Part shown: piece by piece, positions 26,115 through 34,654 of the stretch
Numbering within the stretch: the first letter of the stretch is position 1
Layout: the number at the start of each line of letters is the position of its first letter
From: an uncultured Ruminococcus sp.
Lineage (GTDB): Bacteria > Bacillota > Clostridia > Lachnospirales > Lachnospiraceae
Assembly: GCA_900544395.1 (NCBI GenBank)
Contig: UQVC01000022.1
Coordinates: forward strand, 1 to 45,190
Direction of reading: 5' to 3'
DNA: 45,190 bases
Position numbers and translations under genes: made by a program
Notes under the pieces: model-generated
What the model saw: only the letters and a program-made list of their open reading frames with translations
Told to the model about the DNA's origin: nothing
Database searches by the model: none

Positions 26115-28754
26115 TTATTTTTTACAGCTTTCTGATAATTCCTGATGTTCTTTTAAAAGATCTACCGTCAGTTTTTCCGGAAATGTCTTTGGATTGCCGG
26201 ATTTTTCAGTATCTGATACCGATTCTCCCTCATAAAGCGGAATTGGATAACTCTCAAGCAGTTCTTTTCTTCCATTTTTTATAATACATTCTGCCATTTC
26301 CATGGCTTTTTTATTTTTCTCTTCTCCTTTGTCTACCACTGCCACAGATTCTGTCAGCGTAAAATTGCCTTCCTGCGGATCTATGTAATCTACCGGAAGT
26401 CCATTCTCTTTATCGGCCACTGCCTGCTGCCGAAGTCCAAATCCAATAGCAACTTCTCCTGCACGAACCAGCTTCAGCGGTCCGGAGCCTGATTCTTCCA
26501 GATGATCTCCTGCATTTTCATAAATCTCTGTAAGGATCTTTTGTGTCTCTTCTTCTCCATATTCCGAGATCAGTCCCTGGATTAAAAGCCATGCTGTGGA
26601 AGAGGATGCAATGTCTGTCACTGCGATCTGATCTTTATATTCTGGTTTTGCCAGATCCTGAATGGACTTTGGCAGCTCCAGATTTTCTGCTTCTATTTGT
26701 TCTGTATTCACGATCAGCGTACCTTCCTGCGCTGTGATTGGTGTACAATAGGAAGGATATTCTTCCAGAGTATCTGGCTCAAATGTCAGATCTGTGAACA
26801 TATCCTGTTCTTCCTGCGCACTCTCCAGATAAAACGTACTCATCGTCACCAGATCTGCCTCCAGGTTCTTTCCCTCTGCCAGAAGTTTTCCGCCTAATTC
26901 TGGTGTTCCAAATGTCTGGAAGATGTACTCTCCTTCATATCCATTGGCATCCAGAGCCGCTTTCATAGCAGCTACAGCCTCATCATCCGCATTGGAGTAG
27001 ATCACAACCTGATCACCTGCTTTGGAAGAACATCCGACAGTCGATGCTGTTCCCAATACCAGAACCCCTGCTGCCATTACTGCGCCTGCACGTTTCCACA
27101 CCTGTTTCTTTGTCTTCTTCATCTTCTTTTCCTCCTTCACCCGTTTCCAGCCTGCTGCCAGAGACGGAATGGCTTTTACTATCAGATTGGTTGCCAGGAT
27201 AAGCAATGACAACACAAACACTTCGTTAAACTTATTGTAATACTGCAATTCTTTGATCTTTGTCGTCAGTACCATGGTTCTTGCTCCTGCCAGAAAGACA
27301 ACAGCGCTGACTGTAACCATCGCGTTGACAAAATAATAACTGAATACTTCCAGGATCGTGGACATGGCATTTGGAGTCACAACCCGAAAAATCGTTTTGA
27401 TCCAGCTGTCTCCCATCAGCATCGCAGTTGTTTCCCAGGATGCATTCATCTTTTCCAGCGAATTCTTCATCATCAGATACGGCGTAGAAAAGAAATGTAC
27501 CACATTACACAATATCAAAATGGTAAACGTACTCTGCAGCCCGGTTCCTGAAAAGCAGAACAAGAAGGCAAGTCCAAGCACCATTCCGGGAATCGTATTT
27601 GTCACCAGCGCAATCCCGTCTATGGTCCGTTTCCACCCGGCTTTCAGAGAACTTCTGGCTGTGATCAGCGCTCCGCCGTACGCAGCAAGCGTTCCTAATG
27701 CCGCTGTCAAAAGTGCCACATACAGAGAGTTTTTATACACCCCTGTCAGCCCCGGATCTGAAAAGACCGCCTGGATATGATCCAGCGAAAATCCGGTCTG
27801 ATACGGCCAGTCCTGTACAAATGGAACCACAAAAATGACCGCAAATATAGATAACACACCCAGAAGAATCAAGCCGCTTCCAATTCCGCACAGCCAGTCT
27901 CTTCCTTTGTTTTTCGGAAGCTCCATCACCGAAATTTTCTGGTAACGCACGTTATAACGCTCCAGATATCGAAGCAGTGCAATACTTGCAATGGACGGAA
28001 GGAGCATCATTACTGCAACAACACTTCCTTTGTTAAAATCCGGGATACTTCCCAGCATCTGACTATATAACATACTTGCAATGACCTCGAATTTTCCGCC
28101 CACAGATGCAGGAATACCAAAATCTGTGAAGCAAAGAAAAAACGACTGGATGAACGAGGCCATCAGTGTTCCTGCCAAAGGGCGGAAAATTGTCATCATA
28201 AAAGTAGAACATCTATTGTCACCCATCACTCTGGATACGATCATGAATTTCTTGTCGATATATCCCATGGTGTTGTGGATCAGCAAAAATGATACCGGCA
28301 GCGTATAGATCACATACCCGATCAAAAGCCCGTTAAATCCGTAGATATCAAACAACTGCCTGCCAAATAATTTTGTCAGCATCCCCTGCTTTCCAAACGA
28401 ATAAATGATCGCAAATCCATAGGTCAATGTAGGCAGGAACATCGGAAGTAGCGCTGCCTTCTCGATTCCTTTTTTGAATACCGGATTCACATTCGTATAG
28501 TGGATCGTATATGCCAGAAAAAATGCCAGCACGGTTGTCAGAAATGCGCTCACTCCTGCGATCAAAAAACTGTTTCCAAGGGCCGTTAAAAATCCTCTCT
28601 CAGATAGAACCTCCGTATAAAACGCCCCCGTCATCCCCTGCTCGGATACAAATGATTTCAACAGCAATCTTCCCGTCGGATACAACAAAAAGAAAAGAAA
28701 CAAAGATCCAATCAGAAGAAATATGATTTTTAATTCTCGATTTTTTGTTTTCAT
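26115..28754 (-). CDS. AEP-type ABC permease fused in frame to its substrate-binding lipoprotein
   Basis: An 879-residue reading frame with two parts. Residues 1-544 form an FbpB/PhnU-like permease with two transport domains (about 1-270 and 300-540) and about 12 membrane helices. Residues 545-879 are a complete extracellular binding protein with its own lipoprotein signal (MKKTKKQ start, hydrophobic core, TVGC with Cys at 575) and an iron/AEP-type binding fold (VVIYSNADDEAVAAMKAAL). No stop lies between them. At the junction, AAGGAGG sits 8 bases before the internal ATG at 27122, so a separate binding protein (26115-27122) may also be made. The neighbouring ATPase, phnW and phnX make 2-aminoethylphosphonate the likely substrate. 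The permease start has TAGGAG upstream, 10 bases after the ATPase stop. Confidence 0.9.
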   Translation of the reverse strand: MKTKNRELKIIFLLIGSLFLFFLLYPTGRLLLKSFVSEQGMTGAFYTEVLSERGFLTALGNSFLIAGVSAFLTTVLAFFLAYTIHYTNVNPVFKKGIEKAALLPMFLPTLTYGFAIIYSFGKQGMLTKLFGRQLFDIYGFNGLLIGYVIYTLPVSFLLIHNTMGYIDKKFMIVSRVMGDNRCSTFMMTIFRPLAGTLMASFIQSFFLCFTDFGIPASVGGKFEVIASMLYSQMLGSIPDFNKGSVVAVMMLLPSIASIALLRYLERYNVRYQKISVMELPKNKGRDWLCGIGSGLILLGVLSIFAVIFVVPFVQDWPYQTGFSLDHIQAVFSDPGLTGVYKNSLYVALLTAALGTLAAYGGALITARSSLKAGWKRTIDGIALVTNTIPGMVLGLAFLFCFSGTGLQSTFTILILCNVVHFFSTPYLMMKNSLEKMNASWETTAMLMGDSWIKTIFRVVTPNAMSTILEVFSYYFVNAMVTVSAVVFLAGARTMVLTTKIKELQYYNKFNEVFVLSLLILATNLIVKAIPSLAAGWKRVKEEKKMKKTKKQVWKRAGAVMAAGVLVLGTASTVGCSSKAGDQVVIYSNADDEAVAAMKAALDANGYEGEYIFQTFGTPELGGKLLAEGKNLEADLVTMSTFYLESAQEEQDMFTDLTFEPDTLEEYPSYCTPITAQEGTLIVNTEQIEAENLELPKSIQDLAKPEYKDQIAVTDIASSSTAWLLIQGLISEYGEEETQKILTEIYENAGDHLEESGSGPLKLVRAGEVAIGFGLRQQAVADKENGLPVDYIDPQEGNFTLTESVAVVDKGEEKNKKAMEMAECIIKNGRKELLESYPIPLYEGESVSDTEKSGNPKTFPEKLTVDLLKEHQELSESCKK

Positions 28755-28764
28755 CTGTGCTCTC

Positions 28765-29586
28765 CTATGACACCTGTACCATTTTTTCCCGGCCGGTCAG
28801 GATTTCCTGCACCTTTCCACGGACAATTCCCGGAATCTCTTTGGGAATTGTAAATAACGAATAAATATTGTTTTTCTTGATTTCCAACTGTCTTAAAATA
28901 AATTCTCTTACAAATTCATTGCCCGGATTTTTGATAATCTCTTCCGGTCTGTCATACTGGGCAATTTTCCCTTCCTGGATGATCAGCACATGATCTGACA
29001 GTGTGAGCGCCTCTTCCGGATCATGGGTCACGATAATGGTTGTCAGATGAAATTCTTTTGCAATGGTCTTGATCTTTTCTTTGATGGATTCTTTGATCAC
29101 ACCATCCAGCGCACTCAAAGGCTCATCCAAAAGCAAAATCTTCGGCTTCATAACCAGCGTCCTTGCAAGCGCCACTCTCTGTTTCTGTCCCCCGGAAAGC
29201 TGATCGATCTTCTTATTTAAATGTTCTTTTAATCCCAACAGCTCGATCAGTTCTTCCACCTCTTTTTCTGATGAAATACCAGGTTGGTTTTTCAGACCGT
29301 ATGTGATATTTTTGTATACATTCAGATTCGGAAACAATGCATAGTCCTGAAATACAATATTGAATCCTCTTTTTTCCATCGGAAGTTCTGTAATATCTTC
29401 TCCGTTAAACCAGATTTTTCCACTGTCTGTCTCCGTGATCCCCAAGATCAGATTCAGCAATGTTGTTTTTCCACATCCAGATGGGCCTAAGATCGAAACA
29501 ATCTCGCCATCTTCTATCTCCAGGTTTATGTCTTTTAAAATTTCAACTCCATCATAGGATTTTTTAATCTGTTCTAATTTCAGCAT
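28765..29586 (-). CDS. ABC transporter ATP-binding protein, phosphonate (AEP) uptake
   Basis: A 273-residue importer ATPase: Walker A GPSGCGKTTLL (near residue 36), Q-loop IVFQDYALFPN, signature LSGGQKQRVALARTL, Walker B KILLLDEPLSALD, and switch His ITIIVTHDPEEA-like. The C-terminal extension after residue 215 is short. The ATG with AAGGAG 7 bases upstream was chosen; an open frame continues 34 codons upstream but lies before the ribosome site. It is first in the operon after a strong promoter and energises the fused permease. It resembles PhnT/FbpC-type ATPases; AEP specificity is by context. Confidence 0.92.
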   Translation of the reverse strand: MLKLEQIKKSYDGVEILKDINLEIEDGEIVSILGPSGCGKTTLLNLILGITETDSGKIWFNGEDITELPMEKRGFNIVFQDYALFPNLNVYKNITYGLKNQPGISSEKEVEELIELLGLKEHLNKKIDQLSGGQKQRVALARTLVMKPKILLLDEPLSALDGVIKESIKEKIKTIAKEFHLTTIIVTHDPEEALTLSDHVLIIQEGKIAQYDRPEEIIKNPGNEFVREFILRQLEIKKNNIYSLFTIPKEIPGIVRGKVQEILTGREKMVQVS

Positions 29587-29622
29587 CTGAATTCTCCTTT
29601 TCTTACTGGACTCTAACCTTAT

Positions 29623-29635
29623 GGGCATTTTGCCC
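29623..29635. promoter_or_regulatory. Short dyad at the start of the AEP operon transcript
   Basis: GGGCA-N3-TGCCC lies about 10-20 bases downstream of the predicted transcription start of the AEP operon. It could be an operator half for the nearby RpiR-type regulator or a small RNA hairpin. It is short enough to be chance. Confidence 0.3.
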
Positions 29636-29649
29636 TGCTGGCATTGGAA

Positions 29650-29678
29650 ATTATAGCAACGGCATTTTTCAGACTCAA
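29650..29678 (-). promoter_or_regulatory. Promoter of the AEP uptake/degradation operon
   Basis: TTGAGT (29673-29678), 17 bases, TATAAT (29650-29655), about 64 bases upstream of the ATPase start. Confidence 0.8.
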
Positions 29679-29720
29679 TCAAATCCATTTCAAAATCATG
29701 TTAGAGAAATGTAAAATGCA

Positions 29721-29770
29721 TAAAAAACACAGCGAAATTTCTGTAGTTTTCCTACAAAACTTTCGCTGTG
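29721..29770 (-). terminator. Terminator of the RpiR-type regulator gene
   Basis: A perfect 10-bp stem (CACAGCGAAA / TTTCGCTGTG) enclosing an inner GTAG/CTAC stem, followed on the minus strand by TTTTTTA. It separates the regulator from the AEP operon. Confidence 0.85.
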
Positions 29771-29773
29771 ACT

Positions 29774-30649
29774 TTATTGATATGCCTTGTCCTGCACCAT
29801 CTTGCTGCTCTGATCCAGCCGTCTGGTATAAGTATCATAATCACTGAGGATGATTCCCATATAAAGCATATCGATCAATGCCATCTGGGTCGTCCTGGAA
29901 AAAATCGCATCTCCATACAGCAGCTGCTTCTGGGAACTTTTTAATACCACATCTCCCCATCTTTCCAGAAGTGTCTGCTCGAAATTTGTGATAACGACAA
30001 CTTTTGCCCCTGCTTTTTTCGCAATTTTCACTGTATCCACCACATCTTTGGACTGCCCGGAATAAGAAATCGCGATCACTGTATCATCCTGATGCAGGCT
30101 CGAAGCAGAAATTCTCTGCAGGTAATAATCCGCATAATATTGGCATTCTATTTCCAAATATAACAGTTTCGTCATCAGATCTGCTGCTGTTGCCGCCGAA
30201 TTTTCCACACAGAAAATATGCACTCTTCTGGCTGTAACGATCATCCTGACAGCCTCTTGCAGATCACTGGCCGGGATACTTTTGAGCATCTCTTCCAGCA
30301 TCGCAATCGTACCGGATACCACTTTTCCCGGCACACTCTCGATCGAATCCCCCACATGTAGCCGATACCCGTAAAGTACACTCTGTATGCTCCCATCCTC
30401 CGGCTTCATTCGTGTTTTCATATCTTGGCACAACAAGGCATCTTGAAATTCCCGGTAGCTTTGAAATCCCACTGCCTTTACAAACCTCATGACCGTAGGC
30501 TGACTCACTCCACTTTGCTGCGCCAGTCTTTCGATGGTCATTTTCTGACAATAACGCCCCTGCTTTAGTACCACATCCGCCACCTTCTTTTCCGAATTGC
30601 GCAATTGTGCATAATGACTTCTGATCAAAAAATCTACTGACTGTTCCAT
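29774..30649 (-). CDS. MurR/RpiR family transcriptional regulator
   Basis: A 291-residue regulator with an N-terminal RpiR helix-turn-helix (residues 1-77; MTIERLAQQSGVSQPTVMRFVKAVGFQSYREF) and a C-terminal SIS phosphosugar-binding domain (about 125-260; VHIFCVENSAATAADLMTKLL, VIAISYSGQSKDVVDTVKIAKKAGAKVVVIT). The start has AAGGAG at about 8 bases. It is directly upstream of, and on the same strand as, the AEP operon but has its own terminator. It is the best candidate regulator of that operon; a sugar-phosphate or phosphonate-like ligand would fit the SIS fold but is unproved. Confidence 0.9.
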   Translation of the reverse strand: MEQSVDFLIRSHYAQLRNSEKKVADVVLKQGRYCQKMTIERLAQQSGVSQPTVMRFVKAVGFQSYREFQDALLCQDMKTRMKPEDGSIQSVLYGYRLHVGDSIESVPGKVVSGTIAMLEEMLKSIPASDLQEAVRMIVTARRVHIFCVENSAATAADLMTKLLYLEIECQYYADYYLQRISASSLHQDDTVIAISYSGQSKDVVDTVKIAKKAGAKVVVITNFEQTLLERWGDVVLKSSQKQLLYGDAIFSRTTQMALIDMLYMGIILSDYDTYTRRLDQSSKMVQDKAYQ

Positions 30650-30831
30650 ACTTTTTGCTCCTTGTAAAAATACTACAAAATAACCAGGATATTTGTCCTG
30701 TCTCTTCTTTTCCTTGCCTTTATTTTATCGCAAAACTTTCCTTTTTCTCTGTTAAATCTTTGTAAAATCTGATATTCTTTACATAAGAGAAAATTTATGG
30801 ACTTTATATTGTACAAAGTAAGGGGATTTTT

Positions 30832-32196
30832 ATGACACAGAAACGACAGACAAACCAGATTACAGAAGGTGTCATCTGGAAACAACTTTTATTTTTCTTT
30901 TTTCCGATCTTATTAGGGACTTTTTTTCAGCAGCTGTACAATACCATCGATACCGTGATCGTGGGACAGTTTGTGGGAAAAGCGGCTCTTGCCAGTGTAG
31001 GCGGCTCTTCTGCCCAGATCGTAGCTTTGATTGTCGGATTTTTTACCGGACTATCTTCCGGCGCTTCGGTTCTGATCGCCCAGTATTTTGGAGCCTGCAA
31101 TGAACATGCTGCCAGCGATGGTCTCCACAATGCCTATGCAATTTCCATCGTAGGCGGGATTTCTCTGGGGATCATCGGCTTTGCAGCGACACCGACTATG
31201 CTTCGACTGATGAACACGCCGGCTGAGATCATGCAGGATTCTGTGATTTATCTTCGCATTTATTTCGCGGGTATTCTTTTTGTCTTCTTATATAATATGG
31301 GCTCCAGTATTCTGCGGGCTGTGGGAGATTCCAAACGTCCGCTTTACTACCTGATCGCATGCTGCCTGTTAAATATCGTACTGGATGCCTTGTTTGTAAT
31401 CGTATTCCATATGGGTGTTCTTGGAGTTGCTATCGCCACTTTAATCTCCCAGGCATTCAGCGCCTTTCTTGTCACATGGAAACTTTTACATGCAGAAGGC
31501 ATGCTGCGGCTTTCTTTGTCCCGCATCCGTTTCCACAGTTCCGTCTTAAAGAATCAGTTAAAACTGGGACTGCCTACCGGATTTGAGGCGATTTTATTTG
31601 CCATTACCAACATTGCCATCCAGTCTGCCGTCAATACATTTGGAACCGACACTTCCGCTGCCTGGTCTGCCTACGGAAAACTGGATGCCATTTTCTGGAT
31701 GGTAAGTACGGCGTTTGGAATTTCTATTACTACCTTTGTCGGACAAAACTACGGTGCCGGAAAATTAGACCGGATCCGGAAAAGCACCCGTGTCTGTCTG
31801 GTCATGGATGCACTGGTCTCAGCCGTACTGGTCATCTTCCTGATCGCCGCCAGAAATTTTTTATTCAGTTTGTTTACAAATGATGAAACGGTCATCCAGA
31901 TCGGATGCGAAATGCTTGTTTTGATCACTCCATGGTATATCGTTTATGTATTCATTGAGGTACTGGCAGGGGCACTGCGCGGAGTCGGTGATGTCATCGT
32001 TCCCGTGATCATCACCTTACTTGGAATCTGTGTCATGCGGATTGCCTGGCTGATCGGCGCACTCAAGATTTCCCCGACTATTTCCGCGATTATTTTCAGT
32101 TACCCGGTTACCTGGCTTCTGACGGCATTATTCTTCATTGGATACTATCTGTACAAACAGAAAAAGTTCTTTACTTCATCCGGAAAACAGGACTGA
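30832..32196 (+). CDS. MATE family efflux transporter
   Basis: A 454-residue membrane protein with about 12 helices in two halves related to each other. Family-like stretches include LLGTFFQQLYNTIDTVIVGQFVG, GLSSGASVLIAQYFGA, the second-half STAFGISITTFVGQNYGAGKLDR, and GALRGVGD. MATE proteins export drugs or metabolites using Na+ or H+ gradients. The start has AAGGGG upstream. It is divergent from the RpiR-type regulator across 180 bases, and its 3' end overlaps ribU on the other strand by 26 bases. Substrate unknown. Confidence 0.93.
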   Translation: MTQKRQTNQITEGVIWKQLLFFFFPILLGTFFQQLYNTIDTVIVGQFVGKAALASVGGSSAQIVALIVGFFTGLSSGASVLIAQYFGACNEHAASDGLHNAYAISIVGGISLGIIGFAATPTMLRLMNTPAEIMQDSVIYLRIYFAGILFVFLYNMGSSILRAVGDSKRPLYYLIACCLLNIVLDALFVIVFHMGVLGVAIATLISQAFSAFLVTWKLLHAEGMLRLSLSRIRFHSSVLKNQLKLGLPTGFEAILFAITNIAIQSAVNTFGTDTSAAWSAYGKLDAIFWMVSTAFGISITTFVGQNYGAGKLDRIRKSTRVCLVMDALVSAVLVIFLIAARNFLFSLFTNDETVIQIGCEMLVLITPWYIVYVFIEVLAGALRGVGDVIVPVIITLLGICVMRIAWLIGALKISPTISAIIFSYPVTWLLTALFFIGYYLYKQKKFFTSSGKQD

Positions 32197-32797
32197 TCTT
32201 CTTGTAGATCAGCAGCACGATCACGGATACAAGTACTCCTTTCAGAAGGTTAAACGGTGTCACTGCAAACAATACCAAGGTAGATACACTGGTAATCTTT
32301 GCGTTAACTTCCGTTCCCATCTGAACCAGTGCATCCAACGGCATTCCGAAAGCTTTTGCATATACCGGAAGAAGTACATAGGCATTCAGTAGCCCTCCCA
32401 CTGCCGTCATCAGTGCAGTTCCTGCTGCCATACCAGCCAACGCGCCTGTTTTGGTATGCATTTTTCGGTAGATCCATCCGGCCGGCACGATAAAGGAGCA
32501 GCCGATCAGAAAGTTTGCCACATCGCCTACACCGGCAGTCTGTGTTCCGCTGATCACAACATGCAGAAGATTCTTAATCAGTTCTATCCCGGCTCCGGCA
32601 AGCGGTCCCATGGCAAAACATCCAACCAACACCGGAACTTCACTGAAATCGATCTTATAAAATACCGGCACAAATGGAAGCGGAATTTCAAACAGCATCA
32701 GCACAACGGCAACAGCGGATAACATTCCTGCTTTTGCCAGTGTTCTGACACCTGCTTTTTGTGGGTTCTTCGTTACTGTGTTTGTTTGTGTGTTCAT
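32171..32797 (-). CDS. ribU: Riboflavin ECF transporter S component
   Basis: A 208-residue membrane protein with about six helices. After a short charged N-terminus it has the S-component opening (LAKAGMLSAVAVVLMLFEIPLPFVP) and KIDFSEVPVLVGCFAMGPLAG, matching RibU. It binds riboflavin and works with a shared ECF energy-coupling module encoded elsewhere. The FMN riboswitch directly upstream supports the substrate strongly. The ATG has AAGGAG about 9 bases upstream; an open frame continuing upstream would run into the riboswitch terminator. Confidence 0.93.
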   Translation of the reverse strand: MNTQTNTVTKNPQKAGVRTLAKAGMLSAVAVVLMLFEIPLPFVPVFYKIDFSEVPVLVGCFAMGPLAGAGIELIKNLLHVVISGTQTAGVGDVANFLIGCSFIVPAGWIYRKMHTKTGALAGMAAGTALMTAVGGLLNAYVLLPVYAKAFGMPLDALVQMGTEVNAKITSVSTLVLFAVTPFNLLKGVLVSVIVLLIYKKISPVFRMK

Positions 32798-32870
32798 GTT
32801 TCTTTTCTCCTTCAAAATATCCATAAATTTTGATAAAGAAAGAAAACCTTCCGGATTGTGCGTGCCAGAC

Positions 32871-32909
32871 AAAAACAAAACCCCGGATTCTCAAAATCCA
32901 GGGTTTTCT
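32871..32909 (-). terminator. Riboswitch-controlled terminator before ribU
   Basis: A stem of AAAACCCTGGATT with AATCCGGGGTTTT (one G-U pair) followed on the minus strand by GTTTTTG. It lies between the FMN aptamer and ribU, so FMN binding should favour this hairpin and stop transcription. Confidence 0.85.
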
Positions 32910-32928
32910 TGCCTTATTTCACACATAC

Positions 32929-33065
32929 ATCTTCTTTCATCCAGACTTTACTGTTGGTACCGGAATCTCTGATCTGCAGATCACCGGTTCAGCCATCCTC
33001 TGCCACTGCAGAAGACAGGTCGCGGACTTTACCGCCAGTTGGGACTTTCACCCGACCCTGAAGAT
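32929..33065 (-). promoter_or_regulatory. FMN riboswitch (RFN element)
   Basis: The conserved parts of the aptamer occur in order on the minus strand: ATCTTCAGGGTCGGGTGAAA, TCCCAACTGGCGGTAAAGTC, CCGCGACC, the variable stem, GCTGAACCGGTG, GATTCCGGTACCAACAGT and AAAGTCTGGATGAAAGAAGA. The ends pair as P1 (ATCTTC / GAAGAT). It controls ribU. Confidence 0.95.
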
Positions 33066-33085
33066 TTATTTCTTATCTGTCATCT

Positions 33086-33114
33086 ATTATAGTGCGTTCA
33101 CATATAGGATTCAA
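33086..33114 (-). promoter_or_regulatory. Promoter of the FMN riboswitch-ribU unit
   Basis: TTGAAT (33109-33114), 17 bases, TATAAT (33086-33091), about 20 bases before the aptamer. Confidence 0.8.
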
Positions 33115-33130
33115 GTGATTTTTTCTGCTT

Positions 33131-33904
33131 TCACGACTTCTTTTCATTCTTATCATAAATAATTGCCAGACCTTTTAACAAAAGATCATCATCCAGAATC
33201 ACTTCTCTTTTACAATGTGGCACGATTTTTTTCGCAAGACCACCTGTTGCGATCACGGTTGCTTCTTCTCCCAGCGCTTCCTCCATCCGGTCAATGATCC
33301 CATCCATTGCAGATGCGCTGCTGTAGATTACGCCACTTTTCATACAGTCTGCTGTATTTTTCCCTATGATCTGCTTCGGAGCTTCCAGGCTGATCCCGCT
33401 TAACTGCGATGCATTGGCTGTCAGAGAATCTACAGATACCTGGATTCCCGGATAGATCATGCCGCCGATATAGTCTTTGTTCTTGTCGATCACACAAACG
33501 GTATTGGCCGTTCCCAGATCAAAAATGATCAACGGAACCGGATACTGCGCCACACCTGCCACAGCTCCCACGATCAGATCACTTCCCACCGAAGACGGGT
33601 TGTCCATCCGGATATTCAGTCCGGTCTTCACACCGGCTCCTACCACGAGCACCTCTTTTTTCAACAGCTTTTCCAGTGCCAGCTTTGCTGCATTTGTAAC
33701 CTGCGGTACAACGGAAGAAATAATCCCACCTTCGATCTGAGCCAGATCGATCTGATAAATATCAAGTACTGTCTTAATATCGATGGCATACTCAATTTCT
33801 GTTTTCTGATGCACGGTAGAAAGTCGTTCTACGAACAGACACTCCCTGTTCTCGATACATCCGATGACTATATTTGTATTTCCAATATCAATCGCTAAAA
33901 CCAT
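33131..33904 (-). CDS. coaX: Type III pantothenate kinase
   Basis: A 257-residue kinase that phosphorylates pantothenate, the first step of coenzyme A synthesis. Family features are the N-terminal phosphate motif VLAIDIGNTNIVIG, the mid-protein PSSVGSDLIVGAVAG, the second ATPase motif LIIFDLGTANTVCVID, and GGMIYPGIQVSVDSL. The start overlaps the panT 3' end by 17 bases, which points to coupled translation. With panT and coaBC it forms a pantothenate-to-CoA unit. Confidence 0.96.
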   Translation of the reverse strand: MVLAIDIGNTNIVIGCIENRECLFVERLSTVHQKTEIEYAIDIKTVLDIYQIDLAQIEGGIISSVVPQVTNAAKLALEKLLKKEVLVVGAGVKTGLNIRMDNPSSVGSDLIVGAVAGVAQYPVPLIIFDLGTANTVCVIDKNKDYIGGMIYPGIQVSVDSLTANASQLSGISLEAPKQIIGKNTADCMKSGVIYSSASAMDGIIDRMEEALGEEATVIATGGLAKKIVPHCKREVILDDDLLLKGLAIIYDKNEKKS

Positions 33905-34580
33905 GTGTAAATCCCAGTCTTTCTTTCATATTTTTCTTCATCAGTGTCTTTCCGATCAATGCGGTCAGCACGCCTGCCACAATGGCTTCCGGCACTCCGT
34001 TGATCCCAATGACAGACAGAATAAATCCATACACTGCCTTTACTGCCACGCCGTTTGCCGCTGCATATGCATCCCTGAAAAACAGATAGATCAGATTCAT
34101 GACCAGCAGTGTATTCGTAAGCGATCCTGTCACCCCTGCCAAAACCAGTCCTGTTTTTGAGACGCCTGTGGATCTGCTGCATTTTTTTACCAGTCCGTAC
34201 ACATAATACGGCACAATTCCTGTCAGGATCCGGGGCAGAAAACAGATGATCACGCTTCCGATCCCTCCGTTAAATTCCCCCATACTGTAAAATGGCGTAA
34301 ACACAAAGGATGTTACCGTTGGATTCACCGTGTTATTGATAAAGCTGGTCAGTCCAAACAGCAGTCCCAGAAGTGCTCCTGTCTTAGGTCCCATCAAAAG
34401 AGATGCCAGGATCACCGGAATGTGGATGATCGTTGCTCTTGTAAATCCCAGCGGGATATATCCGAGAAAAGGGGTGAATGCCATAATTACAATGATCACT
34501 CCAAAAATGGCTGTCTGCACCATACTCCGTGTACGCACGCTGCTGCCTGCTGTCTGTGTTTTGTTGCTTGTCTGATTCAT
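33888..34580 (-). CDS. panT: ECF transporter S component, probably pantothenate (PanT)
   Basis: A 230-residue membrane protein with about six helices (residues 20-40, 50-65, 68-88, 105-130, 145-168, 185-215). The ECF S-component pattern FTPFLGYIPLGFTRATIIHIPVILASLLMGPKTG is clear. Pantothenate specificity is inferred from its place between coaBC and coaX, with which it overlaps. The ATG has AAGGAGG 7 bases upstream. It needs an ECF module encoded elsewhere. Confidence 0.85.
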   Translation of the reverse strand: MNQTSNKTQTAGSSVRTRSMVQTAIFGVIIVIMAFTPFLGYIPLGFTRATIIHIPVILASLLMGPKTGALLGLLFGLTSFINNTVNPTVTSFVFTPFYSMGEFNGGIGSVIICFLPRILTGIVPYYVYGLVKKCSRSTGVSKTGLVLAGVTGSLTNTLLVMNLIYLFFRDAYAAANGVAVKAVYGFILSVIGINGVPEAIVAGVLTALIGKTLMKKNMKERLGFTHGFSD

Positions 34581-34654
34581 AATTGCCTCCTTGTTATCAT
34601 TCTCTTTCGAGATACAATACCGATTGGCACAGAATTTCCGATTCTGTCTCCATA

